64,000 nt of DNA from assembly GCF_040676675.1 (NCBI RefSeq), contig NZ_JBFAPK010000020.1:87027-151026 (forward strand), read 5' to 3'. Position numbers and translations under genes: made by a program. The notes below the pieces were generated by a model. That model saw only the letters and a list, made by a program, of their open reading frames with translations. It was not told the DNA's origin and did not search any database. This DNA comes from JBFAPK01 sp040676675. Its GTDB lineage: Bacteria > Actinomycetota > Actinomycetes > Mycobacteriales > Micromonosporaceae. Of the stretch, positions 52,828 to 61,139 are shown piece after piece (within the stretch, counting starts at the first letter, position 1; each line of letters begins with the position of its first letter).

Positions 52828-53768
52828 CCGGTCACGCGGTGGGACCGGCGCTGGCCCGGTCGACGCTGGACCGTGCCGCGTACCGGCGGACCGACCCGCG
52901 GTGGCTGGCGGAGGCGTGGGCCCGGGCGCGGGTGCTGGTGGTGGAGGCGGCCACCGGCGGGCGCGCCCTGGTGACCGGCCCCGAGGAGCGGCCGGAGCTG
53001 CTGCTGCTCGCCCCGGACGCGGTACCGCCGCACGAGCCGGAGGTCCGGTTGTTCCTCGGCGTGGAGGCCGACGGTACGCCCGTGTTCGCGCTCGACGCGC
53101 CGCTGCCGGAGCTGCCGGGGAGCCGCCCGATGGCGCTGCGCGAGTCCGGGCACCTGCTCTCCGACCGGGACGCCGGCCTGCTCACCACCGCCGTGGCACT
53201 GGCCAACTGGCACGCCCGGCACCTCTACTCCGCCATGACGGGGCAACCGACGGCGGTGGGGGAGGCCGGCTGGTCGCGCAGTGACCCGGAGGGGCGGCAC
53301 ACCTGGCCGCGTACCGACCCGGCGATGATCGTCCTGGTGCACGACGGGGTCGCCGGGCCGGACGGCCGCTGCCTGCTCGGCAACAACGCCGCCTGGCCGA
53401 ACCGCAACGGCCTGCTCCGCTTCTCCTGCCTCGCCGGGTACGTCGAGCCCGGCGAGTCGGCCGAGGCCGCGGTGGTACGCGAGGTCGGCGAGGAGGTCGG
53501 CATCGTCCTCGACGAACTGGAGTACGTCGCCAGCCAGCCCTGGCCGTTCCCGGGATCGCTGATGCTCGGCTACCTCGCCCGGGCCGACGCGGGGCAGCCG
53601 ATCCGGGTCGATCCCGCCGAGATCGCGCAGGCGCGCTGGTTCACCCGGCGGGAGATCGCCGCGGTGCTGGGCGGTGGCGGCCCGGAACTGGCCGGCGGGC
53701 TGGGCGTCGCGCTGCCGCCGCCCTCGTCGATCGCGCATTTCCTGATCACACGGTGGCTCGACGCGTAG
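52824..53768 (+). CDS. nudC: NAD(+) diphosphatase NudC, zinc ribbon degenerate
   Basis: 314 residues. The Nudix box is intact (GYVEPGESAEAAVVREVGEEVG, around 205) with the NudC-specific SQPWPFPGSLMLGY downstream. NudC hydrolyses NAD(H) and removes NAD caps from RNA. In most NudC proteins two CxxC pairs bind zinc before the Nudix domain; here the first reads HARH and the second is missing (SDPEGRHTWPRTDP), so no zinc site of that type. GTG start overlapping the M16 stop. Same neighbourhood order as in mycobacteria. Confidence 0.92.
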   Translation: MTGHAVGPALARSTLDRAAYRRTDPRWLAEAWARARVLVVEAATGGRALVTGPEERPELLLLAPDAVPPHEPEVRLFLGVEADGTPVFALDAPLPELPGSRPMALRESGHLLSDRDAGLLTTAVALANWHARHLYSAMTGQPTAVGEAGWSRSDPEGRHTWPRTDPAMIVLVHDGVAGPDGRCLLGNNAAWPNRNGLLRFSCLAGYVEPGESAEAAVVREVGEEVGIVLDELEYVASQPWPFPGSLMLGYLARADAGQPIRVDPAEIAQARWFTRREIAAVLGGGGPELAGGLGVALPPPSSIAHFLITRWLDA

Positions 53769-53805
53769 AACCGAGTCTCGGGGCGCGCTCATTCGCCGGT
53801 GCGTG

Positions 53806-53849
53806 TCTTGGCCCGTGACCGCCGTTGCCGCGACGGCCACGGGCCAAGA
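53806..53849. terminator. Bidirectional terminator after nudC
   Basis: Perfect 12-bp arms TCTTGGCCCGTG (53806-53817) and CACGGGCCAAGA (53838-53849) between convergent genes. A second weaker pair (CGCCGGTCGG/CCGACCGGCG) lies at 53863-53913. Confidence 0.75.
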
Positions 53850-53918
53850 GCAGAACCATCGCCGGTCGGGTGTGGCATGTTGCGCGGCGGGGGAGCCGAG
53901 CCGACCGGCGACGGTCGT

Positions 53919-54350
53919 CTAGCGGAACCGGGGGCGGGCCCCGGCGTGCTGCGGTGGTGCCTGGGCGCCGGGCAGTACCGGCGGGTTCGGCGGTGCCGCC
54001 GTTCCGGGCTGGCCGTGCGCCGCCGTTCCGGGCTGGCCGTGCGCCGGCGTTCCGGGCTGGCCGGGCGCCGTCGGACCACTCCCGGCGTCCGTCCGGGTCG
54101 GCCACGGGCACGGTTGCGGTTCGCCGATCGGAAGCACCTTGACCCGCTGCCGTCCGGAGCGCACCGCCCCGACGCTCGCGAGCGCCCGTGCCATCAGCAG
54201 CGCGGCGTCCCGGTCCTCGGCCCGGAACACCTGTCGGCGCGGCTCGGGGCTGGTCTGCTCGTCGCGTAACCGCCGCCCGCCCTCGAAGGCAGCAGCGAGA
54301 TCATCGTCGGCGGCCGCGCGAATGTCGGTGCGAACTATCAGAAACCGCAT
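53919..54350 (-). CDS. Small protein with GQPGTxAH repeat tail, unknown
   Basis: 143 residues. The N-terminal 75 residues look like a compact alpha/beta domain (MRFLIVRTDIRAAADDDLAAAFEGG, DAALLMARALASVG, RQRVKVLPIG). The C-terminus is disordered: Pro/Gly-rich with a 24-bp/8-aa repeat (GQPGTAAH, 53995-54066 on the plus strand). No family recognised. The N-terminal part is plausible as real because of codon pattern and isolation, but the gene call is less certain than its neighbours. Confidence 0.6.
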   Translation of the reverse strand: MRFLIVRTDIRAAADDDLAAAFEGGRRLRDEQTSPEPRRQVFRAEDRDAALLMARALASVGAVRSGRQRVKVLPIGEPQPCPWPTRTDAGSGPTAPGQPGTPAHGQPGTAAHGQPGTAAPPNPPVLPGAQAPPQHAGARPRFR

Positions 54351-54658
54351 GGCGTCTCCGGTTGAGACCGTTACGGATAATCACCGGTCGACTACTTCAA
54401 GGAGTTTCCCCGTGGAACTTCCACGCCGAGCTCTACTCGTCATGTTACGCACGGTTGCAGGTAGGACAAGCGGATCGCGACGATTTCGTCTATCAATTAT
54501 CCGAACGGTGGATGTGTAGCGGGTGGAACGAGGTTCTGATCCGCTCCGCAGTGGAGCCCGGTACGGCAAACGGGCCGCCGATCCTCCATCAGGGAGAATC
54601 GGCGGCCCTCGCGTCCGGAGCGTCCGGAGCGTCCGCGGCGACCGGGCCGCGGACGGGT
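54351..54658. other. Intergenic region with AT-richer stretch and a terminator
   Basis: 308 bp. The left part (54361-54530) is lower in GC and has TTACGGATAATC and ATCAATTATCCG, likely promoter DNA for the small minus-strand gene. The right part holds the hairpin GGGCCGCCGAT/ATCGGCGGCCC at 54572-54608, placed to end the DUF397 transcript. No gene seen. Confidence 0.5.
54572..54608 (-). terminator. Hairpin terminator after the DUF397 gene
   Basis: 11-bp perfect stem GGGCCGCCGAT (54572-54582) and ATCGGCGGCCC (54598-54608), 51 nt beyond the DUF397 stop on the minus strand. Confidence 0.7.
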
Positions 54659-54904
54659 TCAGTTCAGATCGAATTCGCCGTCCTTGGTGCTGGCGATGAA
54701 GTCGAGCCAGCGGAGCCGGTTGAAGGTCAGCACGGGACCGCCCCGGTCCTTGCTGTCGCGCATCGCCACCATCGTCGCGTCCTTGCCGAACGGGGTGACC
54801 TCGACGCAGTTGGAGGTCTGGCTACGCGAGCTCTTGCGCCAGGGGGCGGCGGCGAGGGGGTCGCCCAGCGGGGCGGCCCGGCGACTTCTCCGGACTGTTT
54901 TCAT
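54659..54904 (-). CDS. DUF397 domain protein
   Basis: 81 residues. The DUF397 signature is complete: WRKSSRSQTSNCVEV, VAMRDSKDRGGPVLTF and WLDFIAS. ATG 54904 has AGGAG upstream. It follows the DUF5753 regulator gene by 83 nt. DUF397/DUF5753 pairs are very common in streptomycetes and Micromonosporaceae (BldB-like/WhiJ-type systems), where the small partner modulates the DNA-binding protein. Confidence 0.93.
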   Translation of the reverse strand: MKTVRRSRRAAPLGDPLAAAPWRKSSRSQTSNCVEVTPFGKDATMVAMRDSKDRGGPVLTFNRLRWLDFIASTKDGEFDLN

Positions 54905-54987
54905 CGGTTGCTCCTGGGTGTGAAACGGTGTTGCCTGGTGCGGCTCGCGACGTCCCGGCGGTACCGGAGTGCCAGGGGCGGATCGCG

Positions 54988-55980
54988 TCACTGCTCGCTG
55001 AGACGTCCGGTGCGCCGGCTGCGCTGAATCGGCGGCTTCGCCTGGCCCTGGTTCGACGCCGGCCGGGCGGAACCACCGGAGACCTGCCCGACCGCGTCGG
55101 TCAGCCACGTCAGCGTGTCGTCGGGTGTGAGCGCAGCCGCCTGTAGCCACTCGAAGACCACGGTATAGCGACTCAGCTCATCCCGGTCGTCTTGCATCAA
55201 ATTCGTGGTAATACCTTCGATCGCCAGCATCTCGGGATCTTGTGGGTCCGGGAAGCGGTAGAGCGAGAAACCGGTGTGCGGCAGGTACCAATCGGCGATC
55301 TTCACGTCCCGGGGTAGTACCTGGATGGTGACGTTCGGCAGCTTCGCCAGGTCGCAGAGGTGTACCAGCTGCTTGCGGATCACGTCGGTGGGGCCGGAGC
55401 GCCGCCCCAGCGCCGCCTCCTCCAGTACCGCGAAGTAGCGCGGCGGTTCCACCTCGCGGGTCAGCAGCGCCTGCCGCGCCATCCGGGCCTGTACCTCGGT
55501 CTCCGGGCCCTCGTTCTCCGCCTTCTCCGGGTCGGCCGAACCACTGGGCAGCGGCAGGAAGGAGGCGATGCGCACCCGGGCGTACGCCTGGTTCTGCAGC
55601 AGCCCCGGAACGATCACCGGGCTGTACTCGCGGATCTCCGCACACCCCGCCTCCAACTCGGCGAAGGGGCGCTGGCGGGTCGTCATCACCGGGTACGTGC
55701 GCAGCCAGCGACGGATGTCGCCGGCACCGTTGGTGATGGTGGTGAGCTCGTCGCGGATCTCGGGACCGGCCTCGTAGAGGTCGAGCAGGGTGAGTATGTC
55801 CCGCAGGTCGGGGCGGCTGCGCCCGTTCTCGAGGCGGGACAGCTTCGAGGCGGAGGCCCATCCGACGCGCTCGATCACCTGGTCGCCGGTCAGGTTCGCG
55901 GCTTCCCGCAGCCGGCGCAGCTCGGTGCCGAGGCGGCGGCGTCTCATTATCGGACTCTGTTGGGACTGGGCAGGCGGCAA
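54988..55980 (-). CDS. XRE regulator with DUF5753 domain
   Basis: 330 residues. An N-terminal HTH (about 13-70) reads RRRRLGTELRRLREAANLTGDQVIERVGWASASKLSRLENGRS, followed by the DUF5753 effector domain (about 90-290: AGCAEIREYSPVIVPGLLQNQAYAR, LPNVTIQVLPRDV and the conserved GFSLYRFPDP). TTG 55980 is chosen since TGAGGA sits 5 nt before it; ATG 55947 lacks a ribosome site. Partner of the downstream DUF397 gene. Confidence 0.93.
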   Translation of the reverse strand: MPPAQSQQSPIMRRRRLGTELRRLREAANLTGDQVIERVGWASASKLSRLENGRSRPDLRDILTLLDLYEAGPEIRDELTTITNGAGDIRRWLRTYPVMTTRQRPFAELEAGCAEIREYSPVIVPGLLQNQAYARVRIASFLPLPSGSADPEKAENEGPETEVQARMARQALLTREVEPPRYFAVLEEAALGRRSGPTDVIRKQLVHLCDLAKLPNVTIQVLPRDVKIADWYLPHTGFSLYRFPDPQDPEMLAIEGITTNLMQDDRDELSRYTVVFEWLQAAALTPDDTLTWLTDAVGQVSGGSARPASNQGQAKPPIQRSRRTGRLSEQ

Positions 55981-56186
55981 CGGATCCTCATCTCAGTTAT
56001 CGGCCGACGGCCGGCCCCGGCCGTGTCGGCGCGCCGGGAGCCGTCCAGGATGCCCCCCACGTACAGTATGGCGCCGATCACGTACCGACAGGCGCCCCGG
56101 TGGGGGCGTGTCGTCCGCCGTGCCATCCGCCCGTCGGGCGGTGCGAGGTGCGGCCCGCCGGACGCGGCGGGCCCCACGGAAGGACG

Positions 56187-56222
56187 CGAAAGGGCCCGGC
56201 CATGGTTGGCCGGGCCCTTTCG
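56187..56222. terminator. Strong hairpin terminator after mycoredoxin gene
   Basis: 15-bp perfect arms CGAAAGGGCCCGGCC (56187-56201) and GGCCGGGCCCTTTCG (56208-56222) with a 6-nt loop, ending in a T run on the minus strand relative to the gene stop at 56244. Confidence 0.8.
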
Positions 56223-56243
56223 GAAGTGGGTCGCGAGGTGCGG

Positions 56244-56489
56244 TCAGCTCGCCGCGATGCTGGCGAGGCGCTGCTTGACGTCGACGATCGACGGGTTCGT
56301 CAGGGCCGTACCGTCGGGAAACCGAACCGTAGGAACCGTCTGGTTGCCGCCGTTGACGCTCATCACGAAATCGGCCGCCTGGGGGTCCTGCTCGATGTCG
56401 ACCACCTCGTAGCCGATGCCCTCCCGGTCGAGCTGCGACTTGAGCCGGCGGCAGTAGCCGCACCAGGACGTGGAGTACATCGTGAGCAT
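56244..56489 (-). CDS. mrx1: Mycoredoxin (glutaredoxin-like)
   Basis: 81 residues with the glutaredoxin-type active site WCGYCRRLK, the cis-Pro loop TVPTVRF and the C-terminal helix. Mycoredoxin-1 uses mycothiol to reduce mixed disulfides; length and CxYC motif agree. Divergent from uvrD2 with 76 bp between, as in mycobacteria (Rv3198A next to uvrD2). Links functionally to mshB at the start of the window. Confidence 0.94.
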   Translation of the reverse strand: MLTMYSTSWCGYCRRLKSQLDREGIGYEVVDIEQDPQAADFVMSVNGGNQTVPTVRFPDGTALTNPSIVDVKQRLASIAAS

Positions 56490-56565
56490 GATCGGTTCCT
56501 CCGGTGTCGTCGATCGGACGGGCTAAAGCCTGCAACGTCGGTACGGGCTGAGATGATTCCTGGCT

Positions 56566-58758
56566 GTGGTGGTTGACTCAGCGGCGGAACGGGTGTTGGC
56601 GGGGCTTGACCCGGAGCAGCGGAGCGCGGTGACGGCGCCCGCCGGCCCGGTCTGCATCCTCGCCGGTGCGGGTACCGGCAAGACCAGGGCGATCACGCAC
56701 CGGATCGCGTACCGGGCCCTCTCGGGGGAGATCGCCGCCAGACATGTGCTGGCGGTCACCTTCACCGCCCGCGCCGCCGCCGAGATGCGGGCCCGGCTCG
56801 GCGCGCTCGGCGTGGGCGGGGTGCAGGCCCGTACCTTCCACGCGGCGGCGCTGCGGCAGGTCCGCTACTTCGCGCCCCGCCTGCTGGAGGGGCGGGCGAT
56901 GCCGGAGCTGCTGGACAGCAAGGTGCGGCTGGTGACGCTGGCCGCCGCCCGCGCGGGGCTGCGCACCGACCGGGCCGCGGCCCGGGACCTGGCGGGCGAG
57001 ATCGAGTGGGCCAAGTCGTCGCTGGTGGAACCCGGCGAGTACGTGGTGGCGGCGGCCAAGGCGCAGCGCGAGACCCCGCACGACCCGGCCAAGGTGGCCG
57101 AGGTCTTCGCCAGCTACGAGAAGATCAAGCGTGGCAACGGGGTGATCGACTTCGAGGACATGCTCCGCGCGGCGGTGTGGGGCATCGAGGAGCACGCCGA
57201 CGTCGCCGAGCAGGTCCGCGGCCAGTACCGGCACTTCGTGGTCGACGAGTACCAGGACGTCAACCCGCTCCAGCAGCGGCTGCTCGACGCCTGGCTCGGC
57301 GAGCGCGACGATCTCACGGTGGTCGGCGACGCCAGCCAGACCATCTACTCGTTCACCGGCGCGACCTCGTCGTACCTCATCGACTTCCCCCGGCACTGGC
57401 GCGGCGCGACGGTGGTGCGGCTGGTCCGGGACTACCGCTCCACCCCGCAGGTGGTCGGACTGGCCAACGCCGTGATCCGGCAGGCGCGGGGTACCGAGTC
57501 GCGGCTGCGGCTGGAGCTGGTCGGGCAGCGTCCGTCCGGCGCCGAGCCGGACGTACGGATCTTCACCGACGAGCCGGCCGAGGCCGCCGCCGTGGCCGCG
57601 CGCTGCCGCGAACTCGTCGCCACCGGTACGCCGGCACGCGAGATCGCCGTGCTGTTCCGGACCAACGCCCAGTCGGAGGCGTACGAGAAGGCGCTCGCCG
57701 AGGCCGAGGTGCCGTACGTGGTGCAGGGCGCCGAGCGGTTCTTCGAGCGCGCCGAGGTGCGCCAGGCGATGGTGGCGCTGCGCTCGGCGGTGCGCTCCAC
57801 CCCGGGCGAGACCCCGCTGGTCCGGGCCGTGGTCGACGGCCTCGCCGCGGTCGGTTGGGCGCCCGACCAGCCGCCGCCCGGTGGCGCCGCCCGGGAGCGC
57901 TGGGAGGCGCTGGCGGCGCTGGTCCAGCTGGCCGAGGAGTACGCCGCGCGGCCGGCCGTACTGCCGATCGGCGAGGCACCGGGCGCCGACGGTACGGCCG
58001 GCGACTGGGTGGCCGCGGTCGAGCGGCCCGTGTCGCTGGCGGACTTCTGCGAGGAGTTGCAGCGGCGGGCGGCCCAGCAGCACGTACCGACCGTCGAGGG
58101 GGTCACGCTCGCGTCGCTGCACTCGGCGAAGGGGCTGGAGTGGGACGCCGTCTTCCTCGTGGGTCTCGCCGACGGGACTCTGCCCACCACCTACGCCAAG
58201 ACCGCCGAGCAGATCGAGGAGGAGCGGCGGCTGCTCTACGTCGGTATCACCCGGGCCCGCGAGTGGCTCTGGCTGTCGTACGGCTCGGCCCGCTCGCCCG
58301 GCGGCCGGGCCCGGCGGCCCTGCCGCTTCCTGCCGCAGTTGGACAGCTCCGGGGGTGAGAAGGGCGCGGCGGCCGGCCCGGGCCGCAAGGCGGAACGGCG
58401 CCGCAACCAGGTGGTTTCCTGCCGGGTCTGCGGGGCGACGCTGCTCGCCGGCGCGGACCGCAAGCTGGGCCGCTGCCCGACCTGCCCCTCCGACCTCGAC
58501 GAGGAGCTCTACGAACGGCTGCGGTCGTGGCGTACCCGGGTCGCCGGGGAACAGCACGTGCCGGCGTACGTGGTCTTCACCGACGCGACGCTGATCGCGC
58601 TCGCCGAGCGGCGCCCGCAGCGCACCGAGGAACTGCTGGCCATCGCCGGTATCGGGCCGCGCAAGCTCGGCCTGTACGGCGAGGCGGTGCTGGCCCTGGT
58701 GGCCGGCGCGGCAGTCGACGACGTGGCGCCGGAAAAAACTTCCGCAATCGAGCCGTAA
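56566..58758 (+). CDS. uvrD2: UvrD2 superfamily I DNA helicase
   Basis: 730 residues. Motifs ILAGAGTGKTRAITHRI near 34, VVDEYQDVNPLQQ near 227, SQTIYSFTGA, LHSAKGLEWDAV and VGITRAREWLWLSYG. C-terminal tetracysteine CRVC-x14-CPTC (about 620-640) and a HRDC domain (about 671-718, RRPQRTEELLAIAGIGPRKL) are the UvrD2 hallmarks. Essential helicase in mycobacteria. GTG start. Confidence 0.96.
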   Translation: MVVDSAAERVLAGLDPEQRSAVTAPAGPVCILAGAGTGKTRAITHRIAYRALSGEIAARHVLAVTFTARAAAEMRARLGALGVGGVQARTFHAAALRQVRYFAPRLLEGRAMPELLDSKVRLVTLAAARAGLRTDRAAARDLAGEIEWAKSSLVEPGEYVVAAAKAQRETPHDPAKVAEVFASYEKIKRGNGVIDFEDMLRAAVWGIEEHADVAEQVRGQYRHFVVDEYQDVNPLQQRLLDAWLGERDDLTVVGDASQTIYSFTGATSSYLIDFPRHWRGATVVRLVRDYRSTPQVVGLANAVIRQARGTESRLRLELVGQRPSGAEPDVRIFTDEPAEAAAVAARCRELVATGTPAREIAVLFRTNAQSEAYEKALAEAEVPYVVQGAERFFERAEVRQAMVALRSAVRSTPGETPLVRAVVDGLAAVGWAPDQPPPGGAARERWEALAALVQLAEEYAARPAVLPIGEAPGADGTAGDWVAAVERPVSLADFCEELQRRAAQQHVPTVEGVTLASLHSAKGLEWDAVFLVGLADGTLPTTYAKTAEQIEEERRLLYVGITRAREWLWLSYGSARSPGGRARRPCRFLPQLDSSGGEKGAAAGPGRKAERRRNQVVSCRVCGATLLAGADRKLGRCPTCPSDLDEELYERLRSWRTRVAGEQHVPAYVVFTDATLIALAERRPQRTEELLAIAGIGPRKLGLYGEAVLALVAGAAVDDVAPEKTSAIEP

Positions 58759-58883
58759 AACCGTTTGCCCTCGCCCCCCGGGGAGGAATAGCCTCATGGC
58801 ACACCTCCCGAGCGGCGGCATTGCGGCTGCTCAAGTGGGGTGAGACCGAGTTGGTGACGAGCGTTAGTCAGGAGGTGGTACCC

Positions 58884-59138
58884 GTGAGGATCTTCGTTAA
58901 CGAGCGACCGCAGGTGCTGCCGGCTGCCTGCGCTCCGGTGTCGGCCGCCCGGGTGATCCTGGCCGTCGATACCCCGTGGCTGTCGCGGGTGCACCAGGCC
59001 CAGGCTCAGGCCGAGCTGATCCTGGCCGAAGCGCGCCTCGGTAGCTACGGCACCAATGGGTCCACGGGCGGCAGCGCGCCATTCGCCGCCAAGCGGATGG
59101 TCGTCCGCGGTGTTCCACCTCGAGGTAAACCGGTCTAA
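58884..59138 (+). CDS. 84-aa upstream ORF in the whiB7 leader
   Basis: 84 residues starting at GTG with CAGGAGGTGG upstream: VRIFVNERPQVLPAACAPV, then a helix-forming ILAVDTPWLSRVHQAQAQAELILAEARLGSYG and a Gly/Ser/Lys tail. No domain recognised. Translation ends at 59138, 22 nt before the strong terminator at 59160, which itself lies ahead of whiB7. In mycobacteria and streptomycetes whiB7 is controlled by a leader ORF plus terminator; I infer that this ORF plays that part. It could instead be an independent small gene. Confidence 0.7.
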   Translation: MRIFVNERPQVLPAACAPVSAARVILAVDTPWLSRVHQAQAQAELILAEARLGSYGTNGSTGGSAPFAAKRMVVRGVPPRGKPV

Positions 59139-59159
59139 ATCAGACCACCGGCTCACCTC

Positions 59160-59204
59160 GAGGCCGCGGAACCCGCATACCGGGATCCGCGGCCTCAGTT
59201 TTTT
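59160..59204 (+). terminator. Intrinsic terminator/attenuator upstream of whiB7
   Basis: GAGGCCGCGG pairs with CCGCGGCCTC and the inner CCCG with CGGG, loop CATAC, followed by AGTTTTTTG (T run 59199-59204). Upstream lies an alternative structure: GGTCT-AAATC-AGACC (59132-59146), and ACCTCGAGG occurs twice (59117 and 59155), so exclusive folding is possible. Confidence 0.8.
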
Positions 59205-59266
59205 GCACCGCCGAAGTACGTCGGAACGCGATCTGCAGATCGAAGTGAGAGAGAGGTGACCGGGCG

Positions 59267-59632
59267 ATGAGTCTGGCGTTGGCCCCCATCGACGCGAACG
59301 TCGAGATGGAGGCGAACCTGCCCTGCCGGAAGTTCGACCCCGACCTGTGGTTCTCCGACTCGCCCACCGACCTGGAGCTGGCCAAGTCGCTCTGCGGGGA
59401 CTGCCCGCTGCGCGTCGAGTGCCTGGCCGGGGCGATGGAGCGGGCCGAGCCGTGGGGCGTCTGGGGCGGCGAGATCTTCGAGCGTGGCGCGGTCGTTCCG
59501 CGCAAGCGGCCGCGGGGCCGTCCGCGCAAGGAGGACGTCGCGCGGGACGCGATGCTGCGGGTCGAGGCCGAGGCGCGGCTGGCGGCCGAAGGGCTCGCCG
59601 AGCGGCGCAGCGCGGTCCGGTTGGCGGCCTGA
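59267..59632 (+). CDS. whiB7: WhiB7 redox-sensing antibiotic-resistance regulator
   Basis: 121 residues. Four Fe-S cysteines C20, C43, C46, C52, the turn GVWGGE (64-69) and an AT-hook RGRPRK (83-88) distinguish WhiB7 from other Wbl proteins. It activates intrinsic resistance with the primary sigma factor at AT-rich promoters. Adjacent uvrD2 and AarF kinase genes repeat the mycobacterial order. Ribosome site GAGAGAGG upstream. Expression probably depends on the leader ORF and terminator just upstream. Confidence 0.97.
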   Translation: MSLALAPIDANVEMEANLPCRKFDPDLWFSDSPTDLELAKSLCGDCPLRVECLAGAMERAEPWGVWGGEIFERGAVVPRKRPRGRPRKEDVARDAMLRVEAEARLAAEGLAERRSAVRLAA

Positions 59633-59726
59633 CATGAACCCGATCCGTACGACCGCCGGCCCGGTGCCGGCAACCCGAGACGCGTCGAACACCGCGAAGC
59701 TGAACACCCCGAACGGAGTCCGGAAG

Positions 59727-59876
59727 ATGTATCTAATCCACGAAGCGTTGTCGAGGGCCCGAATGCGACTGCCTCAGGCCGACCGCAACACCACGAGCAC
59801 TGAGGCAACCCGATCCGCCCGCGCCATCGCACTGCGGGGGCGCCGCCAGGCGGCCCGCGAACTGGGCACGCTCTGA
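59727..59876 (+). CDS. Small basic protein after whiB7, unknown
   Basis: 49 residues starting MYLIHEALSRARMR and ending RRQAARELGTL: a charged helical peptide of a type seen repeatedly in actinobacteria. ATG 59727 is supported by GGAG 8 nt upstream. A longer start at 59634, 1 nt after whiB7, would add 31 residues that look unstructured. It may be co-transcribed with whiB7. Function unknown. Confidence 0.65.
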   Translation: MYLIHEALSRARMRLPQADRNTTSTEATRSARAIALRGRRQAARELGTL

Positions 59877-60180
59877 CCGTCGACAACCCATAGCAAGCAA
59901 CAACCGGCGAGGCCCGGTGGAGTGGGACACCGCTCCACCGGGCCTCGTGCTTTCCGCTCGCTGTATCCGGCCATCGCGCCGTTGCCCGGTACCGTCGAGG
60001 GGCGCGGCCTGGATCTTCAACGGCATACCCCTGCCTCGGATCAGATCAGGAATCGAGAAGCGAACCGGACGTGCGGGTCCATAACGTGTCCGGCGACGGT
60101 GACCCGGCCGTCAAGGATCCGACGGTGCCCCGACCGGGCGTCCGGCCGCCGGATGGCACCCGACCCAGAGGGAGAGGCGG
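59877..60180. other. Intergenic region with terminator
   Basis: 304 bp. The only structure I see is the terminator at 59909-59946. The remainder up to the NmrA-like gene has no supported gene; the promoter of that gene is presumably here, with GAGGGAGAGG as ribosome site. Confidence 0.5.
59909..59946 (+). terminator. Terminator of the whiB7 transcript
   Basis: 14-bp perfect arms GAGGCCCGGTGGAG (59909-59922) and CTCCACCGGGCCTC (59933-59946), then GTGCTTTCC. Confidence 0.8.
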
Positions 60181-61011
60181 ATGAGGATCGCGGTCACCGG
60201 GGGAACCGGGCGGATCGGCGGGCTCGTGGTACGGCTGCTGGCTGACGAGGGACGGCACGATGTCGTCCCGCTGTCGCGGCGTACCGCGCCGTACGACGAC
60301 CGCGCGGCGCTGCGGGCCGCCCTGGACGGGGCCGACACGCTGGTGTTCGTGTCGAGCGATGGTGAGGCCGCCCGGGTGCTCGTCCACCACCAGAACGTGC
60401 TGGACGCCGCGATCCGCTGCGGGGTCGGGCATGTGGTGCTGCTCAGCGGGCTGGACGCGGACGTGCGCTCCCCGTTCTGCTACGCGTTCACCAACGGACA
60501 CACCGAGCAACTACTCCGCGCCTCCGGCCTCCCGTACTCCATCGTGCGGGCCGGCCTGTTCACCGAGTTCTTTCTGGGCCTGGTCCGGCAGGTCGGCGGC
60601 GCCGATCCGGGCGGCCCCGCGGGGACCGTCGCGCTCCCGGCAGCCGGCAACCGCGTCTCCCTCGTCGCGCGACGCGACGTGGCGCACTGTCTGGCAGCCC
60701 TGGCACTGCGCGCACCCAGCAACGGCCATCACGACGTGACGGGGCCGGAGAGCCTCACGGTCGAGGCGATCGCCTCGGCCGCCGGGTACCGATATGCCGA
60801 CATCGCACCGGGGGACTTCGCCGGCGCGGTGTTGCGCCTGGGGGAGGAGCCGTGGTGGACCTATGCGTACGCGAGCATGTTCGAGTCCATCCGCCAGGGC
60901 CGCTGGGCGGCGGTCTCCGACGCCGTCGCCGAACTGACCGGTCGCGAACCGATCTCCCTCCGGGACGTGCTCGACGGCACGACCCTGAGTTCGGGAACCG
61001 GGACGGCCTGA
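60181..61011 (+). CDS. NmrA-like NAD(P)-binding protein
   Basis: 276 residues. An atypical SDR with N-terminal VTGGTGRIGGLVVRLL, LVFVSSDGEAARVLVHHQNVLDAA, SGLDADVRSPFCYAF and YSIVRAGLFTEFF. This matches NmrA/quinone-oxidoreductase-2-like regulators or reductases. The catalytic YxxxK is not in the classical place. ATG 60181 follows GAGGGAGAGG. Substrate unknown. Confidence 0.88.
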   Translation: MRIAVTGGTGRIGGLVVRLLADEGRHDVVPLSRRTAPYDDRAALRAALDGADTLVFVSSDGEAARVLVHHQNVLDAAIRCGVGHVVLLSGLDADVRSPFCYAFTNGHTEQLLRASGLPYSIVRAGLFTEFFLGLVRQVGGADPGGPAGTVALPAAGNRVSLVARRDVAHCLAALALRAPSNGHHDVTGPESLTVEAIASAAGYRYADIAPGDFAGAVLRLGEEPWWTYAYASMFESIRQGRWAAVSDAVAELTGREPISLRDVLDGTTLSSGTGTA

Positions 61012-61139
61012 TCCACCCACCGAGGTCGATCATCAGCTGCGGAGGTGCCGCGCCACCCGGCTGATCCGCACTGTCGGAGTTCGCACGGCCCCGCCGGTAC
61101 GAGCACCGGTGGTGGCGCGAGGCGCGCGGGCGCAGCAGC

